Shown here: positions 17,468 through 26,941 of the stretch, piece after piece
Position numbering within the stretch: position 1 is the first letter of the stretch
Layout: each line of letters begins with the position of its first letter
NCBI GenBank assembly: GCA_020638975.1
Contig: JACKHN010000008.1
Span: forward strand, 186,001 to 250,000
From: Planctomycetaceae bacterium
GTDB lineage: Bacteria; Planctomycetota; Planctomycetia; Pirellulales; Pirellulaceae
Direction: 5' to 3'
DNA: 64,000 nt
Notes under the pieces: model-generated
What the model was told of the DNA's origin: nothing
Database searches by the model: none
Seen by the model: only the letters and a program-made list of their open reading frames with translations
Program-made: the position numbers and the translations under genes

Positions 17468-18934
17468 CTAGATCTTCCCCGGCGGGCGAATTCCGGCACC
17501 CTGCTGCTTCGTGCGTGCGTCACCGAGGTCGGCACGTGCCTCGTCGGCGAGCGACTGAATTCGCTCCACGACATCGGGATGCTGATCGAGGACGTTGGTG
17601 GTTTCGCCGATGTCATTCTCGAGGTCGAACAAGGCCAGATCGATCTCGGCAGACGAATAGTCGACTGGGACTCCGCCGGTTCCGGCTTTTCGGTCGCCGA
17701 GTGTGCGGTAACTGTGAGGAAAATGCAGTTTCCATTTGCCCATACGAACCGCATGAAGTTCCTTGCCCCAGTACATGAAGTAGGCTTCGTGTGGACTTTT
17801 TGCGTCGGGCTCGCCTTTGATGAGCGACAGAATACTCTTGCCATCGATCTTGTGGTCGGGCAGCTTGGCACCACACAGTTCGGCGACGGTAGGCAGGATG
17901 TCGATGGTCATGGCGGGTTCACTGCAGGTGGTGCCGGCAGGAATTGTGCCGGGCCACCACATCAGCGTCGACTCGCGACAGCCGCCATCGAACATTGTGC
18001 CTTTGCCTTCCCGCAGGGGCCCAGCGTTCCCGGCGTGATCGCCGTAACTTAACCACGGCCCGTTGTCAGCTGTAAAGATGACGAGTGTTTCATCGTCGAT
18101 TTCGTTTTTCCGCAGCGCGTCAAGAATTTGGCCAACCGACCAATCGACTTCCATCATCACATCGCCAAACAGCCCGCGTTCGCTCTTGCCTTTGAATTTG
18201 TCCGAAACATAGAGTGGCACATGGACCATGCTGTGGGGCACGTACAGAAAGAAGGGACGATCCTTGTTTTTGTCGATGAAGCTGACGGCTCGTTCTGTGT
18301 ATTGGGTCGTCAGTTGTTCCTGGTCCTTGCCAGTGACTTGAGGATTGACGACTTCGTTCTTATCGATCAGCGGAAGATGCGGCCACCGCTTCAACCGCTG
18401 CTCCATCGGCAGATGAGCGACGCCTGGATGATAGGGCCACATATCGTTGGAATAAGGCAGACCAAAGTAGTCATCAAACCCATTCTGCATCGGCAAGAAC
18501 TGCTTGTGATGACCGAGATGCCACTTGCCGTAACAAGCCGTCGCATAGTCTTTCTGTTTGCAAAGTTCAGCGATTGTCACTTCTTCGGCGTTAATCCCGA
18601 TATTGGATTGTGGCCCGAGCGCGCCAAGAATTCCGACGCGGACGTTATAGCAACCCGTTAGCAATCCAGCGCGCGATGCCGAGCAAACCGCCTGTGTCAC
18701 GTAGAAGTCCGTGAACGTTCGGCCTTCTTTGGCCATGCGATCTAGATTCGGAGTCGCGTAACCTTTGGCTCCGAAAGGGCCGATATCGCCGTACCCCATA
18801 TCGTCGATAAAGATCACGACAATGTTCGGTGGGCGTTCGGTGGCAGTAGCAGGCTGGGAGATTGCGACGAGAGATGCGATACTGAGAAACGCAGCAGCAA
18901 GAATGAGCTGAATGATTCTTCGGCGGCGAGGCAT
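17468..18934 (-). CDS. Secreted sulfatase, FGly type (about 488 aa)
   Basis: This is an arylsulfatase-family enzyme that hydrolyses sulfate esters, in planctomycetes mostly on algal polysaccharides. After a signal peptide (about 1-31) come R-P-P-N-I-V-V-I-F-I-D-D-M-G-Y-G-D, with the metal aspartates D44 and D45, and then C-S-A-S-R (84-88), the site where Cys is converted to formylglycine. Further family marks are G-K-W-H-L-G and the D-N-G-P-W-L-S-Y-G-D-H segment. Length is normal. I chose ATG at 18934 because AGGAG lies six bases upstream; a start at 18958 lacks this. The nearest neighbour, a QueD homologue, is divergent, so the gene looks monocistronic. The substrate cannot be told from sequence. 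Confidence 0.93.
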   Translation of the reverse strand: MPRRRRIIQLILAAAFLSIASLVAISQPATATERPPNIVVIFIDDMGYGDIGPFGAKGYATPNLDRMAKEGRTFTDFYVTQAVCSASRAGLLTGCYNVRVGILGALGPQSNIGINAEEVTIAELCKQKDYATACYGKWHLGHHKQFLPMQNGFDDYFGLPYSNDMWPYHPGVAHLPMEQRLKRWPHLPLIDKNEVVNPQVTGKDQEQLTTQYTERAVSFIDKNKDRPFFLYVPHSMVHVPLYVSDKFKGKSERGLFGDVMMEVDWSVGQILDALRKNEIDDETLVIFTADNGPWLSYGDHAGNAGPLREGKGTMFDGGCRESTLMWWPGTIPAGTTCSEPAMTIDILPTVAELCGAKLPDHKIDGKSILSLIKGEPDAKSPHEAYFMYWGKELHAVRMGKWKLHFPHSYRTLGDRKAGTGGVPVDYSSAEIDLALFDLENDIGETTNVLDQHPDVVERIQSLADEARADLGDARTKQQGAGIRPPGKI

Positions 18935-19130
18935 CGTTGGCTCCTGGGTGAATAGCACGAAATTGCGTCACCAGTATCTTCGCTGCCGAGCGGTGCGTCA
19001 AATATGGCTGGTGGGACCGGCATTTGGTGTTTCAAACCGTGAGCCGCGGGCGTTGCAGAGAAGTGTCAACAACAACAACGGCCCGACGCCAGCGTCACAA
19101 TGCCGTAAGAACGTGTTGAGGAGTAGTGAT

Positions 19131-19622
19131 TTGTCCGAGAAATATCACGTCCGGTTGTGCAAAGAGAGCATGGTGTTCAGCGCTGCGCACTTCATTACCT
19201 TCAATGGCAACGTCTGCGAGCGGTTGCATGGGCACAATTATCGCGTCGAAGTCCTGGTCTTCGGCGAGCTCGACGAAAATCAATATGTTGTCGATTTCAT
19301 TGCCTTGCGAGATTCGTTGCAGCAAATCGTGACGCAGCTCGATCACTACATGCTGTTACCGACGGACCACCCTGCCATTCACGTCGCGGCCCACGATAGC
19401 GAAGTCGAAGTCACGTTCGAGGATCGTCGTTGGGTCTTTCCTCGCGGAGATTGTGTGCTGTTGCCAGTATCGAACACGACGGCCGAGTTGCTCGCGCGAT
19501 ATATTGGAGGAAGATTGCTCGACGACCTGGAGCAAAAGACCGGCGTCCGCATTCGCCGATTGCAGGTTGCCGTCGATGAGAACGGCGGACAGTGGGGGGT
19601 GTGTGAGTTGGAGAACGAGTGA
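19131..19622 (+). CDS. QueD / 6-pyruvoyl-tetrahydropterin synthase family protein (163 aa)
   Basis: It belongs to the zinc-dependent tunnelling-fold family that makes 6-carboxy-tetrahydropterin for queuosine or pyruvoyl-tetrahydropterin. Zinc ligands are H20 (S-A-A-H-F), H33 and H35 (C-E-R-L-H-G-H), with catalytic C29 four residues before the H-G-H. D71-H72 (Q-L-D-H-Y) and the T-A-E-L-L-A-R-Y-I helix also match. A 30-residue segment (about 80-110) separates these parts, which is longer than in the shortest QueD proteins. The start is TTG at 19131, seven bases after GAGGAG; no in-frame ATG keeps the conserved N-terminal strand. No queC, queE or folE lies near, so the pathway (queuosine or pterin) is undecided. 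Confidence 0.85.
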   Translation: MSEKYHVRLCKESMVFSAAHFITFNGNVCERLHGHNYRVEVLVFGELDENQYVVDFIALRDSLQQIVTQLDHYMLLPTDHPAIHVAAHDSEVEVTFEDRRWVFPRGDCVLLPVSNTTAELLARYIGGRLLDDLEQKTGVRIRRLQVAVDENGGQWGVCELENE

Positions 19623-19640
19623 GCAACGCTTGCGTAATTA

Positions 19641-19706
19641 GTGGGATAGGCTTTCAGCCTGTCGGCGGCAATTCGACAGGCTGGAAACGCTGGAAGCCTA
19701 TCCCAC
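19641..19706. repeat. Inverted-repeat element, GTGGGATAGGCTT family (copy 1)
   Basis: The outer 13 bp (19641-19653 and 19694-19706) pair exactly, and inner segments TCAGCCTGTC / GACAGGCTGGA pair with a few changes. It lies between the convergent QueD and beta-helix genes and could act as a bidirectional transcription stop, though no T-tract follows. A second copy with perfect 23-bp arms lies at 27129-27185. Confidence 0.85.
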
Positions 19707-19736
19707 GTCGGAAAACTTGCAACTGAAAACTCTGCC

Positions 19737-22700
19737 CTACTTCTTCTCTTTCCAGTCAACGACTCGGAAGGCGCCGGCTGAATCCGTGTATTCATAAGCA
19801 CCAATTTCAACCACCTTGAACGATGGCCGAGCGTGGCCTTCCATGTCGTAGGGCACAATCAACGAGGTGTCCATGCCAGCGTTGATCGCTGGTGAACCTT
19901 TGCCCAGGTGGTAGTCGCCTGCGGCCGCATTGGCGAAGCGAGGGCTCTTCTGAAGTGTCGTGTCAGCCGGGTCACTGGTGCGATAGAAAGGTGCCGCGAA
20001 TCCGTGCACGAGGTTGTGGGAATGAGTCAGTTGACCTGTACCATTCTGAGCCAACCCATAGCCGCCAGTGTCGCTGGTGCGATGTGCAAAGATGTTGTTG
20101 TGTGCGGTGGCCGTCGAGTTGTTCTCGACATACAGCCCCCAGTAACGCAGATCGGCGAAGGTGTTGTTATAGAACGTGTGATCCGGCACTTGCGATTCGT
20201 CGCCGTAGGTATAAGTGTAAGATCCGTTATAGAAACCCGCGAACACGTTATTGGTTGCGTCGACCGAGCCTCCATAGCTGATCAATCCCCAACCCCAGTC
20301 GGTGTTCTGGCCCTCGAAACGGTTGTTCTTCAGGACGGATGGGGCCGTCGGACGATATTGATAGAAGCCATATTGGCTGCCGGTGCTGACACAATTCTCC
20401 AGCGTGGTTTTCGAGCCACTGTTCACAAAGCCGTGGTACTTGCTGTTGGTGTTTACAATGTTCCGGAACGTGACATCGCTGCCGCCGACGACGTAGGGAC
20501 CGTAGCCGTTTCCGGATAGAGTCCAGTTGTTCGTCGACTGATTATCCACCAGCATATTGCAAGCGTTCAAGTAGAGACTCTGCTGCTGGTTGTTCGTAAT
20601 CTCCGTATTCTTCATGCCGAAGTTGGCGTTGCCGGCGTTGTAGACGTAGACGCCTTGATAGTTGCCGTCGACTTTGACATTTGCGAGGGTCTGTACATTG
20701 TCTTTGAACAGTTCCTTTTCGGACCAGTCTGCCGTTTGTGGATAGTTGACGTGATAGACAACTCCCCAACTGCCGTTGCCGGTCATCTCACAATTCCGGA
20801 CCGACACCGTTTTGTTGTACGCCGTGTACAAACCAGTGCCCTTGTTGTTGCGGAAGACCGAGTTCTGGATGTCGACGAGCCCATAGTAAGTTAGCAAACC
20901 GTGGTGCTGCGTGCTGCTCTCAAACACGGAGTTGTCTACGGTCAGCTTATGCGTAAAGCCATGGGTCCACGGAGTCGCGTACCAGTACATGTTATGGCCG
21001 TTGCCTGAGAACTTTGCGTTCTTTAGGTTCACATTGCTGTAGTAGGTATACATGCCCCACTGGCTGTTGCCGGTGATCTCGAAGTCTTCGACCGTGATAT
21101 TCGAGCTGCTGGCGTGGAAGCCGTGTACATTGTTGCGGGAAACCCACTTGCCCGAAGTCGCTGGACTAAGCGTGACCGTCGAGTTGGCAAAGTAGATGCC
21201 GATGCCGCCATTTTCCGTGGCCTGGCTGTTCGTCATTTCGATGCGATCATCTTTGATGCCGTTGAAGCCCACGCCGTGCGATGTGTTCTTCGAGAAATCG
21301 CAATTGGCGATCTTCGCGGGAGCGGCACCATCTTGCCAGACCCACGCGCCATCCTTGAGGCCGTAGTAACGACCGTCGCCGTAGTAGTACAAGCCCCAAC
21401 TGCCGTTCTCGTTAAAGCTGGAATTCTCCGCGACGAACGATTTGTCGTAGTAGGAATGCAATCCGCCGCTGCCATTGCGGCTAAACTTCGTGTTCTTGAC
21501 CGTGGTGTCCGCGTAGTACGACAGGGTGCCCCAGTACGTATTGTCGGTGACTTCCACTCCGTCGAACAGCATCTTGCCGTAGTAACTGGTGATGCCGTAG
21601 CCGTTGCCGGTGATCTGCCACTTCTTGCCCATCGTATCGGGCGTGAACGACAGATCACAACTCACGGCATACAAGCCATGACCGGGATTGTTGCGGATCG
21701 GAGTGTTGGCGAGACGTATCCCCGCATCGGTAACTCCATTGAGATACAATCCGTGATTCGTATTATTCTCGATTGAACAGTTGCTGAACTCGCCCGGCCC
21801 TTCAGTTTCGTACCATCCCCAAGCTCCATCCCTGTACCCGTAGTAGGTGCCGTTGCTGTAGTACAGAGCGCCCCACGAACCGTTCTCGGCAAACTGCGAG
21901 TTCTCGGCTTTGAATGACTTGTTGTAGTAAGACTGGAACCCGGTATAGCCATTCCGCAGGAACTTGCTGTTCTTGATCGAGATATCGCAGTACCAACTGG
22001 CCACACCGTACGATTTGGCATCGGCTAACTCGATGCCATCGAAGCTGTACTTGCCGTACGCTGCGTAGATATGCGAACCGTTGTCGGAAAGTTGCCCCAT
22101 GTTCGCCAGCGTCTTGGCGTTGAAGTTCAATTCGCCGTTACTCGCATAGATGGCGGCGGTGCCATGCCCGCGAATCGGTGTGTTCGTGATCTGGATGCCG
22201 TCGTTCTTCACACCGTACAGATAGATGCCATAGCTTGTGTTGTTTTCGATCGTGCAATCGGCGATCCGACCAGGGTCTGCTCCGTCATACCAGCCCCACG
22301 CTCCATCCTTGTAACCGTAATAGGTACCGTTGCTGTAATACAGCAGTCCCCAAGAAGTATTCTCGCTGAACTTCGAGTTCGTCGCATTGAATGACTTGTT
22401 GTAATACGACCGCAGACCTGTGTAGCCGTTCCGCTCGAACCTGCAATCATTCACCTCAATCTCACTGTACGCAGTATCAACGCCATAGGACCGAGCGTCC
22501 GACAGATCGATTCCATCAAACAGGTACTTGCCATAGTAGGCGTAGATGTGCGACGCGTTATCCGACAACAACCAGTTCTTTCCCATCGTTTTCGGTGTAA
22601 AGCTGAGTTCGCATTGGCTGGCGTAAAGACCTGCCGCGCCGTGGCCGCGGATCGGCGTGTTCGAGAGTTGCAAGCCGTTGTCCTTCACAGCGTAGGCATA

Positions 22701-25478
22701 CATCCCGTACGACGTATTATTCTCGATCACGCAGTCCTTCAACTCACCAGGTCCGTCGACCGGCAGCCAACTCCATTGCCCGTCCTTCTGGCCGTAATAG
22801 GTGCCATTGCTGTAGTAGTTCAGACCTGACCAGGCGTTGTTGGCGAACGTGCTCTTCTTCACCTTAAACGACTTGTCGTAGTAGCTCTGAAAGCCCGTGT
22901 AGCCATTGTTTGTGAATCGGCAGTTATCAATTTTCACATCGCTGTACCAGGAGTACACGGCATAGGATTTGGCATTGCTCAAATCAAGATCTTTGAAAGA
23001 GTACACACCATAGGCTGCATAAATATGCGAGCCGTTGTCTTTCAACTGCCATGTGTCACGCATCGTTTGCGGATTAAACTCGATTTCACTCTGGTTGGCG
23101 TAGAGACCGGCGGCACCATTGCCTTGAATGGGCGTTGAACTGATCTGCAGCGTGTCTGGCTTCAAGCCATAGGCGTACAGGCCATACGAGGTATTGTTCG
23201 AGATGGAAGAGTTCACGATGCGTCCAGGACCATCGCACGGATACCATCCCCAGGCATCCTTTTTGTATCCGTAATAAGTTCCATTGCTGTGATAGGCGAG
23301 GCCGTAACTGCCGTTCTGGTCGAACTTCGAGTTAATCACGTCGAAGGACTTGTCGTAATATGATTGAAGCCCACCGCTGGGGTTCTTTGTAAAGTTGCAG
23401 TTGCGAACCGTCACCTCGCTGTAGTAGGTCAACGCCCCCCAGTACTTCGCATCCGACAAGGTGATGTTGTCGAACAACGTCTTGCCGTAATACGCGGTGA
23501 CATGGTAGCCGTTGTTGTACAGCTTCCAGCGAGTGCCCATCGTGCGTGGCGAAAACTCCGCATCGCAATCGTTCAGGTACAGTCCATGTGAGCTGTTGTT
23601 CGAGATGATCGTGTCAGTAAGTTTGAGATTGCTTTCGTTTGCTCGATAGAAATGGGCACCATACGAGTTGCCGTTCATCGTACAGTTGCTCAACTGAGAG
23701 CTGGCACCATCCGCGTGATTATAGAGCAGGAAACCCCAGTACTTGTTGTCATCAAAGTTGCAGTTTCTTGCGGCAAACTTGGTCGGAGCGTACGTCTGCA
23801 TCCCGTGATAGTTTCGGCGGCACTTGACGTTTTGCATCTCCAAGTCGCTGTAGTAGTCCAGGAACCCCCAGCCGTTCGCGTAGTCCTCGAAGTTGACATC
23901 GTGAAGCTGCAACTTACAACTGCTCGTGTACAGCCCTGACCCACCGCGTTCAATGGGCCACTCGCGACGCCAGCGTTCATCAATGTTGTACTCGCACTGA
24001 CTAAGGTACATCTCCCAGCCTTGGAGTCCCTGGACCGTCGTACGATCGAAAGTGATGCGGTCCTTGTCCTTGCCGAACGTCAGATGCAAGCCATTCAAGT
24101 TGTTCCGGATCGTGCAATTGCTGACTTTTGGTTGGTTAACGCCCAGTGGCTGGTGAGTCCCGTACGGGCCGAACGCATAGAGTATTGCCCAGCCTTGGTT
24201 GTCCTCGATCTTCGTGTCCGTCATCGAGAAGAAGTGTTCGCGATAGCTGTACGGCCCATTCGCGTTGTTCTTAATCTCGCTGGCTTTAATATCCAAGCCG
24301 CCGTAGTAATTCAACAGCGCATAGGCTTGATTGTCGTGGATGCGGCAGCGATCCAACTTGGTACCGCTATAAACACCATGCACGCCGTAATAGAGCGAAT
24401 CAAACTCACAGTTTCTGAACGTCACATCGGAGTGATAGTTATAGACTCCATACGTTCGAACACCTTCGCCCATATTCTTTCCAGTGAATCGAAATCCATC
24501 GAACACATAGTAGTCGGCGTAGTACATCGTCATCAGCCAAGCGTTATCTTGTGCCGATTGAACGGTGACGTCGCCGTTGGCAATGAACCGAATCGAGTAC
24601 AGATCATTTCCCGAAATACGGAAATCAGGGTTCTCGGTGTAAGTGCCTGCCGCCACGTTGACGGTATCACCAGGGCGAACGACCTGTGCGGCTTTGGTGA
24701 TCGTGCGGAAGGGGTCGTTCGGTGTGCGACCCGTGTTGGAATCGTTCCCTCGTGTGCTGACGTAGTAGGTCTTCGGAGGATCGTAATCCAGGCCGAAGTC
24801 CAATACGACCATGACATCTTCAAAGTCGTTATCGCCACCGCCCAGCAAGTCTTCGGCCCCGAACAGAAGTAGCGGTGTATCTTCGATCCAGAAGCCCACA
24901 TAGTGCTGACGCTGATCGTCGCTAAGGCTGGGCGTGGTATACAGACGATAGTAACTCCCCCCCAGGCCACCACCGGCACCATTGGGAATCACGAGTAGGT
25001 CCAGCTTGGTGCCTTGCTTTATCAAACCGAGATTGACGAAGTCGCCTCGTTGCAGGCGAACGTTCTCGTTGCCGTCGTAAGAGCAATCGGGAAATAGCAG
25101 TCGGTGATCGTCCTTGAGTTTCACACCAACGGTATTTTTGTATCCGGCTCCTTCATGGATAAAGTAGGCCCGAACATCGTAGTCGTAGTTCAATACCATC
25201 CGATCGACGTTGAGCGGCACGGCACCTGGATTCTCGAACTGCTCGCCTTCACGGAATCGCTCATTGACGATGTCCATCACCTTCGGAAGATAGTCCGAAT
25301 TGAACCTCCGAGAGCGAGCATCCGATCCGGTTTGGTAGACAGGGCTGACGGGCTGATAACCGAACGGCCTCGCACTTGATTGCGGATTTCGCAGTGTCTG
25401 TGCACTGGTATCTGCAACGAAGAATAGAGTCAAACACCCTACTAAAGCTACGCGAACCAAAGTGCCAAATGATGCCAT
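19737..25478 (-). CDS. Giant secreted beta-helix repeat protein (1913 aa)
   Basis: A signal peptide (about 1-26, ending in D-T-S-A-Q) is followed by a DUF4114-like region ending in G-G-G-D-N-D-F-E-D-V-M-V-V-L-D-F-G (about 215-231). Near 238-285 comes the start of a parallel beta-helix of the DUF1565 type (Y-Y-V-S-T-R-G-N-D, then N-D-P-F-R-T-I-T-K-A-A). Beta-helix rungs continue to the C-terminus, with many N-C-x-F/I and N-N-x-x-x-G-x-Y patterns. Between about residues 720 and 1460 there are five tandem units of about 158 residues, each with Y-Y-S-N-G-T-Y-Y-G, a W-x-W pair and N-N-T-S-Y-G. The protein is very rich in Tyr, Trp, Asn and Gly. AAGGG precedes the ATG. No catalytic motif of a polysaccharide lyase or hydrolase stands out; a cell-surface binding or structural role is a guess. 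Confidence 0.85.
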   Translation of the reverse strand: MASFGTLVRVALVGCLTLFFVADTSAQTLRNPQSSARPFGYQPVSPVYQTGSDARSRRFNSDYLPKVMDIVNERFREGEQFENPGAVPLNVDRMVLNYDYDVRAYFIHEGAGYKNTVGVKLKDDHRLLFPDCSYDGNENVRLQRGDFVNLGLIKQGTKLDLLVIPNGAGGGLGGSYYRLYTTPSLSDDQRQHYVGFWIEDTPLLLFGAEDLLGGGDNDFEDVMVVLDFGLDYDPPKTYYVSTRGNDSNTGRTPNDPFRTITKAAQVVRPGDTVNVAAGTYTENPDFRISGNDLYSIRFIANGDVTVQSAQDNAWLMTMYYADYYVFDGFRFTGKNMGEGVRTYGVYNYHSDVTFRNCEFDSLYYGVHGVYSGTKLDRCRIHDNQAYALLNYYGGLDIKASEIKNNANGPYSYREHFFSMTDTKIEDNQGWAILYAFGPYGTHQPLGVNQPKVSNCTIRNNLNGLHLTFGKDKDRITFDRTTVQGLQGWEMYLSQCEYNIDERWRREWPIERGGSGLYTSSCKLQLHDVNFEDYANGWGFLDYYSDLEMQNVKCRRNYHGMQTYAPTKFAARNCNFDDNKYWGFLLYNHADGASSQLSNCTMNGNSYGAHFYRANESNLKLTDTIISNNSSHGLYLNDCDAEFSPRTMGTRWKLYNNGYHVTAYYGKTLFDNITLSDAKYWGALTYYSEVTVRNCNFTKNPSGGLQSYYDKSFDVINSKFDQNGSYGLAYHSNGTYYGYKKDAWGWYPCDGPGRIVNSSISNNTSYGLYAYGLKPDTLQISSTPIQGNGAAGLYANQSEIEFNPQTMRDTWQLKDNGSHIYAAYGVYSFKDLDLSNAKSYAVYSWYSDVKIDNCRFTNNGYTGFQSYYDKSFKVKKSTFANNAWSGLNYYSNGTYYGQKDGQWSWLPVDGPGELKDCVIENNTSYGMYAYAVKDNGLQLSNTPIRGHGAAGLYASQCELSFTPKTMGKNWLLSDNASHIYAYYGKYLFDGIDLSDARSYGVDTAYSEIEVNDCRFERNGYTGLRSYYNKSFNATNSKFSENTSWGLLYYSNGTYYGYKDGAWGWYDGADPGRIADCTIENNTSYGIYLYGVKNDGIQITNTPIRGHGTAAIYASNGELNFNAKTLANMGQLSDNGSHIYAAYGKYSFDGIELADAKSYGVASWYCDISIKNSKFLRNGYTGFQSYYNKSFKAENSQFAENGSWGALYYSNGTYYGYRDGAWGWYETEGPGEFSNCSIENNTNHGLYLNGVTDAGIRLANTPIRNNPGHGLYAVSCDLSFTPDTMGKKWQITGNGYGITSYYGKMLFDGVEVTDNTYWGTLSYYADTTVKNTKFSRNGSGGLHSYYDKSFVAENSSFNENGSWGLYYYGDGRYYGLKDGAWVWQDGAAPAKIANCDFSKNTSHGVGFNGIKDDRIEMTNSQATENGGIGIYFANSTVTLSPATSGKWVSRNNVHGFHASSSNITVEDFEITGNSQWGMYTYYSNVNLKNAKFSGNGHNMYWYATPWTHGFTHKLTVDNSVFESSTQHHGLLTYYGLVDIQNSVFRNNKGTGLYTAYNKTVSVRNCEMTGNGSWGVVYHVNYPQTADWSEKELFKDNVQTLANVKVDGNYQGVYVYNAGNANFGMKNTEITNNQQQSLYLNACNMLVDNQSTNNWTLSGNGYGPYVVGGSDVTFRNIVNTNSKYHGFVNSGSKTTLENCVSTGSQYGFYQYRPTAPSVLKNNRFEGQNTDWGWGLISYGGSVDATNNVFAGFYNGSYTYTYGDESQVPDHTFYNNTFADLRYWGLYVENNSTATAHNNIFAHRTSDTGGYGLAQNGTGQLTHSHNLVHGFAAPFYRTSDPADTTLQKSPRFANAAAGDYHLGKGSPAINAGMDTSLIVPYDMEGHARPSFKVVEIGAYEYTDSAGAFRVVDWKEKK
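21320..23700. repeat. Five tandem coding repeats of about 475 bp inside the beta-helix gene
   Basis: The landmark segment coding for S-N-G-T-Y-Y-G and the Trp pair occurs near 23275, 22795, 22315, 21840 and 21365, a spacing of about 475 bp (about 158 residues). Units 2 to 4 are most alike, the first and last more diverged, which fits growth by internal duplication. Boundaries are approximate. Confidence 0.8.
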
Positions 25479-25938
25479 TGCTTAACCCTTGCGAAAACTG
25501 CCTCGATAGGTCGTTCGGCGGCGAACAACTGCGGATAGAACACCCGCCATACTCAAAGTGAAAAACCTTGCAATTGAATCCTAGCTCACGAATGATCTTC
25601 GAGTCTGACGCAAGTACACCAAAATCAAGACATTGTGCTCGTTCGTCGAGGCGTGATGCGAATTGCCAACCTCAAAGCTGATTCAACCGGCGAATTGTTG
25701 CGATCCAGCAACATGCAAAGAGGCCGTAGGCTTCGCTTCAGCCTAACGATGTCGGCCAGTGTCGATTAAAATTGTCAGGCACGCTGTTCGCAGGCCTCCC
25801 GGCTTCGCCAGCACCGACGACCGAAGGTCTCTCTGCTCTCGAACTGGTTCAGGAAACTCTCGGTCAGCACGCGTGCGAGGTAAGGAGAGTTGCGCACCGC
25901 GGTGTCAGGCTGAAGCCTAACCTACAAAAGGGATTTCA
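25479..25938. other. 460-bp divergent intergenic region
   Basis: It lies between the divergently transcribed beta-helix and aldo/keto reductase genes, so it must hold both promoters, but no clear -35/-10 pair can be supported. Two related segments, GTAGGCTTCGCTTCAGCCTA at 25726-25745 and AGGCTGAAGCCTAACCTAC at 25907-25925, share an AGGCT...AGCCT palindrome. They may be the ends of a decayed repeat element of about 200 bp. No gene is supported. Confidence 0.5.
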
Positions 25939-26916
25939 ATGTCCAATCTTTGCAAGCCACGCCAACTGGGCGCAACCGACATCCACGTATCGCCCGTCGC
26001 ACTCGGCTGTTGGCCGATCGCCGGCATGACCAGTATCGATGTCAATGACACAGACAGCTTGGCGACGCTCGAAGCCGCAGTTGACGCTGGTGTCACCTTT
26101 TTCGATACGGCCTACGGCTACGGCGCGAAAGGCGAAAGTGAACGGCTCATCGCCAAAGCGCTTGGCCATCGGCGTAACGAATTGGCAATCGCCACAAAGT
26201 GTGGGATGCACTGGAACGATCAACTTGAAAGAACCTTCGACGCTCGCCCCGAGATAATCAAACGCCAGTGCGACGAAAGCTTACAGCGATTGAAGACGGA
26301 CCGCGTCGAATTGCTCTACTTGCACGCTCCCGATCCCAAGGTCGACGTCGCAGAGTCTGCTGGAGCCTTGAAAGAGCTGATGGACGCAGGCAAAGCTCGA
26401 TCCGTTGGCGTCTCCAACTTTAACGTCGAGCAACTCGCGACCTTTCACGCCGTGTGCCCGATCACCGCGTTTCAGCCGCCGTATAACATGCTGCAGCGAG
26501 ACATCGAACAAGACACGCTACCGTGGTGTCGCGAGCACGGCGTATCGGTCGTGGTGTACTGGCCGCTGATGAAAGGCCTGCTCGCCGGAAAGTTGAGCCG
26601 CGATCACATCTTTCCGCCGAACGATGGCCGCGCGAAGTATCCAATGTTTCAGGGACAAGAATGGCAGAAGAATCAAGACTTTATCGATGTCCTACGAGAA
26701 ATTTCCGACAGCATCGGCAGATCCGTCGCCCAACTCGTCATCAACTGGACGCTTCAGCAATCGGGCATCACGTCCGCGTTGTGCGGAGCGAAGCGAGCGT
26801 ACCAAATCGAAGAAACGGCCGGAGCCATGGAATTTGTACTGTCACCCGAGCAATTGCAGAAGATCGACATAGCCATCCAAGAACGAGGCGTGGTGATCAC
26901 GCGTCCCGCCGTCTGA
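25939..26916 (+). CDS. Aldo/keto reductase (325 aa)
   Basis: An NAD(P)H-dependent oxidoreductase with a TIM-barrel fold. The catalytic tetrad is visible: Asp and Tyr in F-F-D-T-A-Y-G-Y-G (about 54-62), Lys in A-T-K-C-G-M (about 87), and His in L-Y-L-H-A-P-D (about 124). The C-terminal nucleotide-binding part includes S-A-L-C-G-A-K-R-A-Y-Q-I-E-E. AAGGGA lies five bases before the ATG. Length is normal for the family. The substrate cannot be told from sequence. A repeat element of about 102 bp begins 25 bp after the stop. Confidence 0.92.
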   Translation: MSNLCKPRQLGATDIHVSPVALGCWPIAGMTSIDVNDTDSLATLEAAVDAGVTFFDTAYGYGAKGESERLIAKALGHRRNELAIATKCGMHWNDQLERTFDARPEIIKRQCDESLQRLKTDRVELLYLHAPDPKVDVAESAGALKELMDAGKARSVGVSNFNVEQLATFHAVCPITAFQPPYNMLQRDIEQDTLPWCREHGVSVVVYWPLMKGLLAGKLSRDHIFPPNDGRAKYPMFQGQEWQKNQDFIDVLREISDSIGRSVAQLVINWTLQQSGITSALCGAKRAYQIEETAGAMEFVLSPEQLQKIDIAIQERGVVITRPAV

Positions 26917-26941
26917 AACTCCAGGTACCGTCTGAAACTCC

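Noticed and set aside
19641..19706. Intrinsic terminator
   Set aside because: The hairpin is good and lies between convergent genes, but no T-tract follows on either strand and the sequence is a dispersed repeat.
21320..23700. Regular repeats considered as a CRISPR array
   Set aside because: Units are about 475 bp, coding, and without unique spacers of fixed length; they are protein repeats.
24021..24872. Plus-strand open frame of 283 codons
   Set aside because: It is antisense to the beta-helix gene; the Val/Ile/Arg bias is a mirror of its repeat codons.
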